Assembly: GCA_009733575.1 (NCBI GenBank)
Contig: ML769646.1
Coordinates: 1-64,000 of the forward strand
Source of the DNA: Gymnopus androsaceus JB14
Taxonomy: Eukaryota > Basidiomycota > Agaricomycetes > Agaricales > Omphalotaceae
Direction: 5' to 3'
Length of the DNA: 64,000 nt
Below, piece after piece: positions 46,459-57,683 of the stretch. Both the position numbers and the translations under genes were made by a program. Within the stretch, counting starts at the first letter, position 1. Each line of letters begins with the position of its first letter. The notes under the pieces are model-generated. The model was given only the letters and a program-made list of their open reading frames with translations, did not search any database and had not been told where the DNA came from.

Positions 46459-49010
46459 TTGTTACCTGGTCAATTGGCACATCACTTTTGGCGGAGCCAG
46501 CAGAAATGTGTCTGGAATGACCTGGAACAAATGTCTTGCATGTGGCAAGCAACTCATTGCAAAGTTCAAGCAAGATTTCATCAAGGATCCCACATGAAGG
46601 AAGCCAAGCACAGAAGGTACCATGAGTACCTGGGAGTACAACTGGGTTTCACATCTCTTGTTGTAAGCAGGGTATACCTGCTAATGAGTCACATGCGCAT
46701 AATATCAACCGACTACTATGACCTTGAATACACTCCCTTTCAACAAATGCATGCAGGCGCTGCAGGTATCAGGGCACTCAAACCGTTCCTCCAATTGATG
46801 ACAGCATGGCCCATTGCGTGGCTTGCAAGGAGACGCCAGCTCGCAGAGGAAATCGGGGGTTCACGGAACAACTGCTCTTCGCCAGTCTCAGGTTCTGAAG
46901 ATGAGGGAGAAGGGTGCTGCGGCAGAGGTTCGGGTACTAGCTCAACAACTTCCAGAGGTCATTGTCACACAGGAGTACCCTCCTGCTGCTAATGATGAGC
47001 CTATGCCCTACATGCACGACTTCAACGCTGGCATGAACAATGGTTGGTTGGATGTTGACTCAGATGATGAAGACGAGGCAGAGGATGCAGAAGAGGGTGA
47101 GGTGGAGAAGGGAGCAAAGAAGGTCAGAGTGGAGTATCGAGACTTTCGCACCAGGCAAGACCGCACAGATACCAACAGCAACTACTGGGCCAAGCAGACA
47201 GAGGGCATGGTCAATGCATACATGGATTGGTGCCGCAGGAAGACTACTGGAGAGGCTCTGCCACCATGCAATAAACCCTCTTTGTGGATCGACGTTATTG
47301 ATATCTTTGGTGTGTAATCGTAATGCAAGCTATAACAAAACGAAGCTAACTATTGTTTCCAGGGACCAAGTACAAAGAAATCCCTTGAACTAACGACACC
47401 TTTGACTCCACTTCTTTGATTAAATCTTGTGTCCTTCCAACAGCCCCTCTGAGGCATTCCACCGGTTTCACCATTTGAATGATCAGCCTCTACCACAAGT
47501 TATTTGTACGCTGCCCCAGGCTTGGAGTTCAGCCTTTCGCAAAGGCTCTTTGCGACCTGGAGGGCGTTGCTTTCCGGCCCTACCTATCCTCTCAAATCTA
47601 CGCTGCTCTAGATGTATATGTTTCCCTTTTGAATGGTGTTCAAAGACGTGTTAGAGCTGTGCTGGGCCATGAAGGAAGAAGCTGGCGAATGCTGAATGCT
47701 TGTCCATCTTGCCAGTACCACCTTTGTGAGGATGACAAGCTCAACGTGTGCATGATTGGACAGATGGGTGGGAATGATTTGCTGAAGAGGGTTGAGCGTA
47801 AGGAAGATCGGTGGGCTGATAAGGAGGAGGCTGGACTCAAGCTGCCGCCTGCCAGTAGGGAGAGGATTGACCGCCATGTTGCGGGGCAAGATTACTTCGC
47901 ATCTTTGGAGGAGACAAAGGTCTGGGATGAGAACAATTGGTCAAGCATAGAGGATCCAGCTCCTAGTGCAGACACTGAGCTGCTTCACCATGTTTGGGCT
48001 GAGGGACGGTGCGAAGAGCGATGGCATAATATGAAGGAGGCGAATACCGTTAAGTCTGCTGCAAAGTTCCGAGAGAACGGTTGGTTTGTTTTACTCTGCC
48101 GACATATGATGGTCCTGGCTGTCTGCAATATGGTACAAAGTGGCGAGCTGTATGTGCCTTCGACTTTTTACCTATACTCTCACTGATGATTACCTCTACA
48201 GCAGTCGATACCCTCTGGCTTTACTGCACCTGTTTATGAGCGCTGAGAAGGAAGAGCGTGAATGCACTGGAGAAGGGAGGTCAAAAGGATCTCTAGCCAT
48301 TGCTTACAATATCACCTGCAACTTCTCGAAGACGCTCCCTCGAAGTCCACTCAAAAGTCTTGCTCAGTGGTCTAATTATCTTCCGGTGGTTGGTACTATG
48401 CATGGGTATGGCCATGAATGTCTCTGCCAGCTCCTCTTCCTCATGCTCTACGTTGTTGGATGCGGTCTGGAGGATGGTGAGGGTGATGAACACTTCTATA
48501 GCATTTCAAACACTCTTGCACCTATTACACACCACCAATCTGCCTTCCACCGTCGACAGGCAATTTCCGAATTTCTCTACTACAAGGACATCAAGACATA
48601 CACAAACATAAGCCAGTTTCTGTACGGCAACTATAAGCAAGCTCTTGGTATAACCGTGACTTGCAACGCATTGAGCATGAGCATGAAGACCGCTGGGATC
48701 ACTTCTCCGCAGACATTCTACACTTGGTTACTGGAGGAGGGCAAATATCTGCAGAACCTTGCTGGCACGCCTCCCGAGGAGACAGTAAAGATGGAATACT
48801 ACCTAAAGCTAGAGGCTTTGCAGAGTTGTCAGTCGCATCTTTCAAAACTTCGCCTGAACTACGTGTCATATATTTCTGGAAAGCAAGACATGGCAAATAT
48901 CTATGAGAGGAAGTGCAGAAACGAGGAGGAAAATGAGCTTAAGCTCATAGCTGATGTTCAGGCGCTGGAAAAATCACTTGAAATCAAGGTTAGATGGGTA
49001 GAAGAAAGTG

Positions 49011-49110
49011 ATGAATGGGCTACAGGAAAGAAGATGGTCAAGGAGCCTCCTTGACCATCTTCTTTCCTGTAGCCCATTCATACGGTAAACAGCCTGAGGC
49101 TGTTTACCGT
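49011..49110. repeat. Two adjacent perfect hairpins in KDZ coding sequence
   Basis: The first has 34-nt perfect arms, 49011-49044 and 49048-49081, around a 3-nt loop GCC. The second has 13-nt perfect arms, 49082-49094 and 49098-49110, with loop TGA. They sit exactly where the transposase frame breaks: DEWATGKKMVKEPP-stop, resuming at YRKALDKLE. Confidence 0.9.
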
Positions 49111-49542
49111 AAGGCTCTGGACAAGCTGGAGTCTTTGTTGGTGGCTCAAGTGTTCGAGATGGCAAGATTGAATGTCTCCAGCACTGGTAAGCTGTGATAT
49201 GTGTGTTTATGGCCTTCCCTGCTGACTCCTTGCTCTCCAGGCTACAAGATGCGCAAGCACATTGCTCAATCCCTCAAAAATCATTCGAAGTCAATTCAAA
49301 ATGCCATCACGACTTACAATGAGGCTGCAGCTGCACTGACTCCTGCTCGTCGGAAAATCACCTGGGATGAGGTTGTCGACTATTTGTACTTATCGGAGTT
49401 CGACATTCTCTGCAACACCTGTGAGGATGTTCGAGAGAGGAAGTGGGCAACACCTCAAAATCGCATGCTGATGACACAGTTCTTCAAGTTCATTCGTGCA
49501 GAGGAGGAGCTTGCACGAGTTCATGTAGAGGTCAAGAGACTT

Positions 49543-50344
49543 TAGAGATGGGCACGAATAGCGAATATTTGGAAATATTCATGGATATTTGGTATTCATT
49601 ATTTGTGAATAGGGTAATTTTTTTGATGAATATATTTGTGACACAAATGTTTACTCGAGTGGAAATATCTGTTTCAGAACCACAAATATTCGTGGCCATT
49701 TAATCGCGAATATTCACGAATACTTGTAGATAGCTAATACTCAACTTGGGCATAGAAATAACAACTTAAAAGTACTTATAAGTTCACTATTAGTACTCAA
49801 TATGTATCAAAACGGCTACAATACATATATACAATTTTGGCATGTCTGGGAATTGAACTCAGCTGGTTAGCTATCGTTGGAAGGCCTGACCTTAATCCAG
49901 AGTCGGCGCCGACAACCACTTACAACCGCTAAGCCATATGGATTTTGTTACATTTACCTAACCATACATGTATATACCTATCCAAACAATGTTCCAAAAC
50001 TTATACTAAGTTTATTTATCCATAAATGTACTTAAACAGCTAAGTACATAAGTCAATTATAATTTTTTTTGAATATAACTTTTTCAATGAATACTGGTTA
50101 CCCAGAAAAGTAACCAGAATTTTTGCCGGCCAGCCTGGCACAAAAAATTCCCATTACTTTTCCGGGTAGCGAGTATATTCAAGTATTTGTCCCGAAATAC
50201 TTGTATTCATGTATATTCGTTACTCGAGTGTTTATAACTGAAGATACTCAAGTATTTATTGGAGTATAAATATTTGATTTTGTAAGTAAATATTTGTGAC
50301 ACGAATGACGAATATACTCAAGTACATATTCGTGCCCACCTCTA
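49543..50344. mobile_element. hAT-type MITE, 802 bp, with 8-bp target duplication
   Basis: The ends are inverted repeats: TAGAGATGGGCACGAATA at the left and its complement, with one mismatch, at the right (TATTCGTGCCCACCTCTA). It is flanked by a perfect 8-bp duplication AGAGACTT (49535-49542 and 50345-50352), the size typical of hAT. Removing the element and one duplication restores the transposase frame VKRLLTYMVDE. The interior is AT-rich with many ATATTC/GAATA motifs and no transposase, so it is non-autonomous. Confidence 0.92.
49839..49940 (-). other. tRNA-like segment inside the MITE
   Basis: On the minus strand TGGCTTAGCGG (49936-49926) fits the Pol III box A consensus, and GTTCAATTCC (about 49857-49848) fits box B, ~70 bp downstream. 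No full cloverleaf with a clear anticodon stem was resolved, so this is a tRNA-derived or tRNA-like sequence rather than a called tRNA gene. Confidence 0.45.
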
Positions 50345-50731
50345 AGAGACTTCTTACCTACATGGTTGATGAGGAGTTATTAGTGTGTGGGAAGGCCATG
50401 GAAGTGGAGGCAGAGAGCCCTGCACTTGCCCTTCAGCTTCGGCTCCACTGGAAGGAACGTTCTCACTTCAACTCTATCCACTGATCACGCCTGTGTGCCA
50501 TCACCAAGCTGAGAGGCTTTGACCATGCAAACTGACATTATTGGACTGCTCAAACTCATGTCACACGTCAGCAAAGCGGTGGGAGCACCATCAGAAGCAC
50601 TGTTGGAAGCACCATTGGAAACACGGCGGAGGGCCTGGAAGACTGGGAAGAGGAAGACAATGAGGATGATATCCATGAGTCTGAGAGCCGTGTTGTGAGT
50701 GTTTTAGATGCAACATTTGATGATGATTAGT

Positions 50732-52400
50732 ACCTCTGTATCCTACCATGTACTGTGATTTTTGTCTAAACACTAAATGCTATGTATGCGCCCCCCGAAT
50801 GACGCCCAACGGTGAGATCAGAGGGTCACAAGGTGTCACCGAGGTGACCAGGGGTTATCTATGATGAGATACTGCCTAAAGTTCCTCTAGTTTAGTGTAT
50901 TTATTTGTTATAGGGTACCTTACTCTAAACACCTTATCTACATAGCAAGGTACCGGCGGGGTACCAGCTTATGTATATACTGTACTTGGGGCTGTACAGG
51001 TGATTGCATTTGCAAACTCATCAGCACAGATACTTATTTCACTCTGAATACTGCTGATGTACCTGGTAAACCCTCTTCTTGAAAAGGGTGAGCTTTCGGC
51101 GAATTTCCATCAGGCTCAAGTCCATTGGTGAGGCAATTTGAATGACGGTTTGAAAAGAGAGGGATTAGATGTGCGCAAATACTGCAGGTGCCTACTGTCG
51201 TCCTCAGTAATCTGGTCCAGTTATACTTAAACATCCAAGAATATGCCCAACAAATATTAAACATATTTAAACATCCCAATTACTACTAGCCACTGCCCTT
51301 TTTGTTTAAACAATTTTAAACAACTGTGTTGTCACATGATTAGTGAGCATGTGACCATGGGAAACATAGATAAGATTAGTTGTCACATGACATACCATCA
51401 AAGTAAGCAGGTGATGATGAAAATTTAGGGTTAGGGTTAGCTGACGCTAACCCTGACCTGGTCAGCACATGACCGTGGGAAAGTTTAGGATAGGGTTAGC
51501 GCTAGCTAACCCTAGCCTGGTCAACACATGGGATTAAGTAGGTGGGGTTAGGGGTTAGGGGTTAGGTGGTTAGGGTTAGGGATAAGAATGAAATTGGGGG
51601 TGTGGGGGCTTGCCCCCACTGTTTAAATATAGGAGAGACATCATACAGGGCTAGGGTTAAGCCACTTTGCTTAAGTAAGCATATAGTTGGCTATAGATCA
51701 ACGAACCGGGGCAGGGGGGGGTGTCAGTTTTTTCCCACGATGCCTCGTTCAGGCTGTACGGAAATCATTATTTTGGCCCAGTGTGGTTGTTCAACCTTGT
51801 TTAATTCATGTTGGATGGAGTCTCATTTGTTTAGACAAAACTGGCACTTTTATAGCGTCCTCTGACTACAATCTTTGCTCCCATTGCTCTTTTGACCAAA
51901 GGTGACAAGAAAGTTACAACGACTTCCTCAATCACTACAAGCACTTGAACGACTTGCAATGTCCGTGACGCACTAGTTGAGCAGATTTACATGTTGAGTG
52001 GATGGAGGGACTTGCTTTTTGGGGACTTGATTGGCGCAGCAATTTGGTAGCCAAATGTCTGCATGGTGGATAAGCAGCCTTAGCAGCTAGGGATCACATC
52101 AGGTCCTGTAGTTGCTCAAGCAGGGGATCCATCATCAAGAGGAATTACTCAACCAGCCATTATAGACCATATCCACTGGTCTGAGACCTTGGACAACTGC
52201 CCAACAGCCCATATTACTGATTATAATTTGTCTTATCTATAAGCAGCAGATAAAGATTAAATTAATCAGTTCCCAATTGGGAGAGCTGCTGACAATGAGA
52301 TCCCCGGGCCCAGCCACACATTCCGGGCAGCCTGACATCAGTATAAAAATATTGCCAGCAGGTGGATCGAGGGATCAAACACACGACCTGAAGTGAACAA
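50732..52400. other. Non-coding, repeat-rich spacer
   Basis: No gene supported. It includes GGTACC-rich sequence (50935-50970), TTTAAAC motifs (51230-51320), GTCACATGA repeats (51330-51390) and the telomere-like tract annotated separately. Confidence 0.4.
51425..51588. repeat. Interstitial telomere-like TTAGGG repeats
   Basis: TTTAGGGTTAGGG at about 51425, GGGTTAGC and its complement GCTAACCCT in palindromic pairs (51430-51455 and 51495-51515), and GGGGTTAGGGGTTAGGGG then GGTTAGGGTTAGGG near 51544-51582. TTAGGG is the usual telomere unit of basidiomycetes. The tract is short, degenerate and internal. Confidence 0.75.
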
Positions 52401-52562
52401 CAGAATCTAGCGCTAGAACATGATGCCCGAACCACTTTATTCAGGACAGGAGATACTCTTTAAAGAGTTAACACGAATCTATGCCCAATTTTGGTATTGT
52501 CAATATAGTAATCATTCAAATGTCAGCATCCAAAATAGTAGTTTTACAGTCCGGTGTATAAT

Positions 52563-54491
52563 CTATGCCCAGCCAAGGTCCTCATCCTCATCATCTTCAC
52601 CATCCAAGCCCCCATCATTCCCCTTATCCTCCTCATCATCTTCCTCCTCCTCCCGCTCCTCCTCGTCTGGCACAGTTGATACTCCCAGCATCATATGGAG
52701 ATCAGTATCGCCTGCGTCCTCCATGTGTTCACTTCCGTCAAGAGGCTTTTTCCAGATAGTAATGCACATCTCTTTCAACCGTGTTTGAATAGAAGCCTGC
52801 TTCAATGCATAGGCATTCAGGCCTTTGCGAAGTGCCTCGTCCTCCACTTTCCTCCAATCTGCACGCTTGACCCACCATTCCGCTTTACACTCCATGAATT
52901 CAACCGTATGTTGCATATCTTCCCAAGCGTACCAAACCTCCTCCAGAGCCCTGGTGAGCTGAGCATGACTCCTTCCTCATTCCACTCACAAAAGTTCATT
53001 GTCCTTATCTGCACCATCCTGAACATTGACTGACGTCATTTGCCATATCCAGGACATTACCCTCCGCAATTCCCCTGTCCCGTCCTGGCAACCTCTCTCC
53101 TCGGTCAGCAGGTTTATCTCCTCCTCCTCTGCCTCTAAATCCATGTCCATTGAATCCTGTACTTCCTCGCCCAGTCCCTCACCCAGTCCTTCCTCATTCG
53201 TACCCCGTCTTCCTGGCCCCTTCTTTTTCTCCACATCCATATAGCTTCAAACATCCGCATTACGCAGTGGCTGCAGCTCTTTTTCCCAATTTCCTGGTCC
53301 CAGTAGCATTAGCAATGCTGCATGGTTTTGTCGATAATGTTCTGCCCATCCTTTAGCACGCTCATGTATTCCGTCAATAATATCTCATGAACGTCCTGAA
53401 TCTCTCTTTCCCCGGATATTTGCATGCTTGAATAGGAGCATCCACATTTTTACATGCAGGGTGTGGCAAAGACCTTGGAGAGCATCATAGCAACATACTT
53501 GGTGGAGGCAAATCTCCATATTGTACAGGCCCTCTGTGCATACGCGATCCCGTTCTACTGCTGTCAGGCATGATGGAAACCAGATTTTGGCCTCCTCCGG
53601 AGCACTGTCTGATTCATGCGCTGTAGGGAGTTGCTTGTCTGTTAAGAGCTGGACCAAACCTGGCATATAGATTGCCCAAAGTTCTTCCACCCCTTTGATA
53701 CTCTGAGTCAGTATTGTCTGACAATCGACTAGGGCTGACAATTGACATGTCGTCTGTTGCAATTTCTTGAATGCAACCATGTCCTTCTTGAGCTTCTCCC
53801 TGAAAAGGAGTCAGAAATAAGATAAACAATCAATATGATAGTCATACTGGTTCTCCTCAATGTCAAGCGCATACTTCAGAAACTTGGCAGCATGGGTTTT
53901 GTGCAGTGGATCGCGTCCACTGTTCCTCAGCTGTTGCGCATCCTCCGCAGCTAGTTCCTTTTCTACTTCTGCTTCCGACAAGACTGATCCACCATTAGTC
54001 ACCACTCTGCTCCATGAAATGAACAGCTTACATTCTTCCAATGTGTCCCATGGATTGTTGTTTTTGTCTTTGGGATGCGGCGTATCCTCCCATTTCTGAA
54101 ATAACTCCTCCCACTTTTGAACCAGTTCCTCCAGGAGAGTGTACGTGAAACCCTCGTGGGCTTCGCGTTGGCGATTACGGTCTTGAAGTCTGTCCTTATA
54201 TTTCTGCCAGAGAGTTGTCCCATGTCCTGTATGTTTCTCCCAGTTATGGAACCCAAAATGGGCTTCCAGAACGTCAATGCGAGTCCCTGGCCCCATAGTC
54301 TTTGTGGCATTTCCCAGGATGTTATGAACCCCCCACAATTGCTCCAAGAGCTCCCAATCTGACAGACCCATAAGTAGAATCAGGTTTGCACAGAACTGCT
54401 GGTGATTTTTAGTCTTGTGAGCAGGCTCATGAAACTTTCCAATAACTGGAATGAACGTGGTGTGTCTTGGATAGCCTGTTATTGCATCCAA
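52563..54491 (-). pseudogene. KDZ transposase 2, C-terminal part
   Basis: Read on the minus strand: DAITGYPRHTTFIPVIGKFH, EPAHKTKNHQQFCANLI, MGLSDWELLEQLWGVHN, TKTMGPGTRIDVLEAHFG, HNWEKHTGHGTTLWQKY (54491-54160), a long helical stretch, LSALVDCQTILTQ (53760-53390) and CKAEWWVKRADWRK, ending in a very acidic tail at 52563. This is the second half of a CxC2-type KDZ transposase. DWELLEQLW replaces the usual DGE..ER.W, so the acidic active-site motif looks degraded. The N-terminal half is missing: the sequence ends at 54491 against a dispersed repeat. Intron at about 53811-53780; frames change near 53385 and 52990. Confidence 0.7.
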
Positions 54492-54810
54492 CTCATATCA
54501 TTAATTGCTTGCTTAGTCCGTCCAGGACGACCGGCTATCACATCCAAATCACACCACTAACTTACCTGAATGCACATAGTCTGTCTTGGACGACCTGCTA
54601 TCACATTCAACTCATATTATTAAATGCTTGCTTAACTGATTAAACACAGTTCATCTTGTATGACTTGCTATTGCATCCAACTTTCATTGTGATTTAGCGT
54701 GTATTATTTTATATCAGATCCCCCAGCTGGCGGCCAGGATCCCAATATAATCACTCCTGCTTCAATAAATACTGGCCAAAAATTTCAAGGTTTTTTTTTT
54801 TGATTCAGGT
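54484..54810. repeat. Dispersed repeat, copy 1 (pairs with 57078-57445)
   Basis: Shared blocks are GCATCCAACTCATATCATTA, ATTGCTTGCTTAGTCCGTCC, CACATCCAAATCACACCACTA, TTATTAAATGCTTGCTTAAC, TTTCATTGTGATTTAGCG and CTTCAATAAATACTGGCC followed by poly-T. Same orientation as copy 2. The class of element is not clear. Confidence 0.8.
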
Positions 54811-54914
54811 CTTGTATTGTAGAATACTGATTAATGAGTTTCTTCATTGTGCAAGCAATGTACTAAGATGATTGGTAAGGTCATTACCAAGTGGTCCTGA
54901 TGTGAGGAGCACCA

Positions 54915-56323
54915 CTACTCACATGCTTCCGCCTTGCAAATAAATTCCTTGAGATTTGCTTCTAGACTCAATTATAAACACTGGTGCTAATTGGTTAAAA
55001 AATCTCATACCTCCTGTAATGACCCAGCCCCCCTACACTTTTTCCAACTAATAGCTACCCACAACTACTGGGTTATCTTATCTCACAACTATCAACAATC
55101 AGTTCCAGTCATGTGGATACACTTACATACAGCTGGCATAGCCTCCCCATAGCCTTCACTGGCTGTACCACAGCCTACTGAGGCTATACCTATAGCCACA
55201 CCATAGCCTCCAAGGGCTATGCACATAGCCCACACTCAACTCAATACTTATTCACATAGCCACTTCATAGCATACCAAGGCTATGTACACTGCCCACTAA
55301 TATCTGAATACCTAGATACAGCCTCTCTACAGCTTTAGCACTGCCAGAGATATACTACAATACTATTGGCTAGTTCTATTATATAGCATAGCCTTACATA
55401 CAGTAGAAACACTATAAAAGCTGGGCTAAATCCACTGTAAAGCCCCAGCTTGAGTATTTTGATTAACTTCTCTTTGAGATTACCATCTTGAAGATATTGA
55501 GCTCACTGTCTTGTTTACTTTCTGCTGTCTCAACTACATTTGATCTCTGATCAAATCTTCCTGTTACTATTACTGTTGACAACCAACTGTCCAGTACTCT
55601 CTGGCTATTGTTACCATTACTGTTGACAAACAACTATCCAGTACTCTCCGGCTATTATCACCATTACTGTTGACAACCAGTGTCCAGTACTTATCAGCTA
55701 CTACTACTAATACGGTTGACAACCAGTGTCCAGTACTTATCAACTAATAACCCTACTTACAACACTTATTACATCTAACAAAGGTATGTGTGCTAGTTAT
55801 TGCCTACACATAGTGACTCCCACTGTACATAGACTTACTAATAAGTCTATTGATCCATTGTTTACTTACATATTACATTACTTAAGTAGTCTCATAGATT
55901 AGCTCCTAACACCTCCCGACTTGCATTCAAATGCATCTACAAACAGCTGTTCCGCAGCTTCCACCTTTTCTTCAAATGTCCCTGGGCTCTCCAATAGCTT
56001 TAAGAGACCTTCTAAAACGACCAATTAAACTCAAGTGAAAAAGTAATGGAAAAAGACATACCAAGGTACTCGGGTATAACATTTGGTGTGCACGTAGCGT
56101 TTTCAAGAGCTTTTATCCGTGCTGACTGGTGTTCAGCTAGCTCCTGCATTATCTCAGGGCTAGGTATCCCAATTACAGAGTGTGACGGGGGTGTGGGATT
56201 TTGGATTGTGGTTCTGGCCCGTTTTTTAGGAGACAGTTTGACTGCTTCTTGGTCGTGGTGCTGATATTCCTGGTAGTTTGGCCTTGGTGCCCTCTTTAGC
56301 CAGTCTGACTGTCTGTTAGACAT
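54915..56323 (-). CDS. Small paralogous gene, copy 1, with a solo LTR in intron 2
   Basis: ATG 56323; exon 1 to 56062, exon 2 56011-55913, exon 3 54961-54915, TAG at 54917-54915 (135 residues). It is a paralogue of the intact gene at 60599-61190. Shared are SVIGIPSPEIMQELAEHQSA, RIKALENAT, NVIPEYLEGL and LLESPGTFEEKVEAAEQLFV, with a different N-terminus (MSNRQSDWLKRAPRP). The solo LTR entered at the exon 2/intron 2 boundary. A GT donor is rebuilt from the duplicated target G and the terminal T of the LTR, so a 951-bp intron could in principle still be removed. Function unknown; helix-rich and charged. Confidence 0.5.
55015..55911. mobile_element. Solo LTR, 897 bp, with 5-bp target duplication
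   Basis: The element begins TGTAATGACCCAGCC and ends CTCCTAACA, giving the TG...CA ends of an LTR. It is flanked by CCTCC at 55010-55014 and 55912-55916. The paralogous locus at about 60700-60707 keeps the uninterrupted site (ATACCTCCCCACTTGCG), with matching flanks on both sides. No internal retrotransposon genes are present. Confidence 0.85.
55575..55760. repeat. 47-bp tandem repeat inside the LTR
   Basis: GTTGACAACCA-TGTCCAGTACT recurs at about 55575, 55622, 55669 and 55715, with GGCTATT-T-CCATTACT between copies. There are four degenerate units, 46-47 bp apart. Upstream (55130-55300) CATAGCC/GGCTAT motifs recur irregularly. Confidence 0.7.
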
Positions 56324-56569
56324 AATTTTGAGAAGTTGATTTAGTCACATATACTGCTGTGGCCCTTTTTGTACTGCGGAGTCGGGGGATCCCGAAATCA
56401 TGTAATTGATATCAGGCTATGCTGTGGCAGTTCCTATCACACACGAGGCATATCGGGGGATCCCTAAATCACGGCGTTTATGTCAGGTCAAACACGAGGC
56501 ATTGTTTAAAGTAAGTCACTCGTGTTGTTTGCTTTATGCTTAAATACTTAAATACTGATTTGGTTTCTT

Positions 56570-56765
56570 CAGTGTTGCTGTCTCTAACGAAATCTACGTA
56601 AAGACTGGGGACAGATTTGATCTCTCATTTGGCAATGTAGTTGGGATAAAAAATGGTCAACTTGTTTTGGACTGGTACACGACAGCTGAGGAAATCAAGG
56701 AGATTATCCAGCAGCAGTACGTCCGCCTTGGTCTTGAAAACTTTTGCTTGACACAGGTATCAGGG
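56570..56765 (+). CDS. Hypothetical coding fragment
   Basis: An open stretch with protein-like composition: VAVSNEIYVKTGDRFDLSFG, NGQLVLDWYTTAEEIKEI. It starts after a pyrimidine-rich tract that could be an intron end and stops after VSGQ. I do not recognise it; the start is not visible. Confidence 0.25.
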
Positions 56766-57077
56766 CAATAGGGTTCCATGAGAATGATCGGCACCTTTCC
56801 CCTCCTCGGCACATCCAAAAAGCAGTTCGCAAGTAGTTTAGCTTGGTATTGTGGTGTCCTATTCCGTGTGACATTGTATACAGTACATCTTTTCTTGCAG
56901 TAGGGATTGTGACAATAACTCCTTTCTGAAAAAATGGCCTCTTTAACATTAGCGATATGCTTTGCATGGCACTGGACAAAGTTGTTTTGTACTAGATTAT
57001 ATTAGCTATGCGTAAAGTCGCTTGAAGGTATTTCAGATTTCAAAACAGTCTTAGCATTCAGATATGCGTCTTGGATG

Positions 57078-57445
57078 GCCTGCTTTTGCATCCAACTCAT
57101 ATCATTAATTGCTTGCTTAGTCCGTCCAGGACAACCAGCTATCACATCCAAATCACACCACTAGATGCATACTTACCTGGATGCACATAGTCCATCTTGG
57201 ATGAATTGCTATCACATCCAACTCATATTATTAAATGCTTGCTTAACTGATTAAATACAGTCCGTCTTGTATTGCATGCAACTTTCATTGTGATTTAGCG
57301 TGTATTAAAAAAGCTCGGTGTTCTACCCCAAATATCGGATCCCCCAACTGGCGGCCCGGATCCCCCAGCTGACGGCCCGAATCCCGACCCGCTTCAATAA
57401 ATACTGGCCAAAAATCTCAAAGGTTTTTTTTTCAATTCGAGTTTT
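57078..57445. repeat. Dispersed repeat, copy 2 (pairs with 54484-54810)
   Basis: Direct-orientation copy with the same block order. It adds a local duplication of GGATCCCCCA-CTG-CGGCCC at 57345-57378. Confidence 0.8.
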
Positions 57446-57470
57446 TTCATTGCACGCCCGAATCACTAAG

Positions 57471-57683
57471 ATGTTTGGTATTAACCAGTGGTTAATGACA
57501 GGAAATCAAGTGATCCATGAGCTTGGAGGATTGGAATATCCAGGGCAGCATTATGAGGATTTGGCCTTCACGTACAAAGTTGACAGCAAAGCAGCTCCTG
57601 AATCTGTCAAGATAGCAATGTTTGAGGCTATCACAAAGGTCAACAAGATATGGGTATGTCCGACTTGTAATAGTGATATGTAA
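57471..57683 (+). CDS. Hypothetical short reading frame
   Basis: From ATG 57471 the frame reads MFGINQWLMTGNQVIHELGG, LEYPGQHYEDLAFTYKVDSK, APESVKIAMFEAI. Composition is protein-like but the frame ends soon (TAA 57681-57683). It begins just after the dispersed repeat. Identity unknown; possibly a gene fragment. Confidence 0.3.
   Translation: MFGINQWLMTGNQVIHELGGLEYPGQHYEDLAFTYKVDSKAAPESVKIAMFEAITKVNKIWVCPTCNSDM

Larger units (their letters stand above)
46459..50731 (+). pseudogene. KDZ (Kyakuja-Dileera-Zisupton) transposase 1
   Basis: Transposase of a KDZ-class DNA element, disrupted. In order it shows LPYMHDFNAG and an acidic stretch, RTDTNSNYWAKQTEGMVNAY, FRPYLSSQIYAALDVYVSLL, a cysteine-pair motif NACPSCQYHL, FRENGWFVLLCRHM, an intron (about 48149-48201), ITCNFSKTLPRSPL, VVGTMHGYGHECLCQLLFLM, GCGLEDGEGDEHFYS, ITHHQSAFHRRQA and EMEYYLKLEALQ. 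The GYKMRKHIAQSLKNHSKSI region follows an intron at 49192-49241. An acidic tail ends at TAG 50729-50731. DGEG-E and the GHE-C box are the family signature. Frameshifts near 46900 and 47330-47480, a palindromic insertion at 49011-49110 and a MITE at 49543-50344 inactivate it. Confidence 0.8.

Noticed and set aside
49849..49936. A functional tRNA gene
   Set aside because: Box A and box B fit, but no acceptor stem and anticodon arm could be paired with confidence; kept only as tRNA-like.
50485..50773. Minus-strand frames opposite the end of KDZ 1
   Set aside because: They are antisense to the acidic tail of the transposase, which continues to TAG 50729-50731 in the plus frame.
52563..53240. Long plus-strand frames rich in Ser, Pro and His opposite the KDZ 2 tail (e.g. 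52565-53244)
   Set aside because: They are mirror frames of the acidic C-terminal tail on the minus strand; their low complexity comes from the GAG/GAC-rich coding strand.
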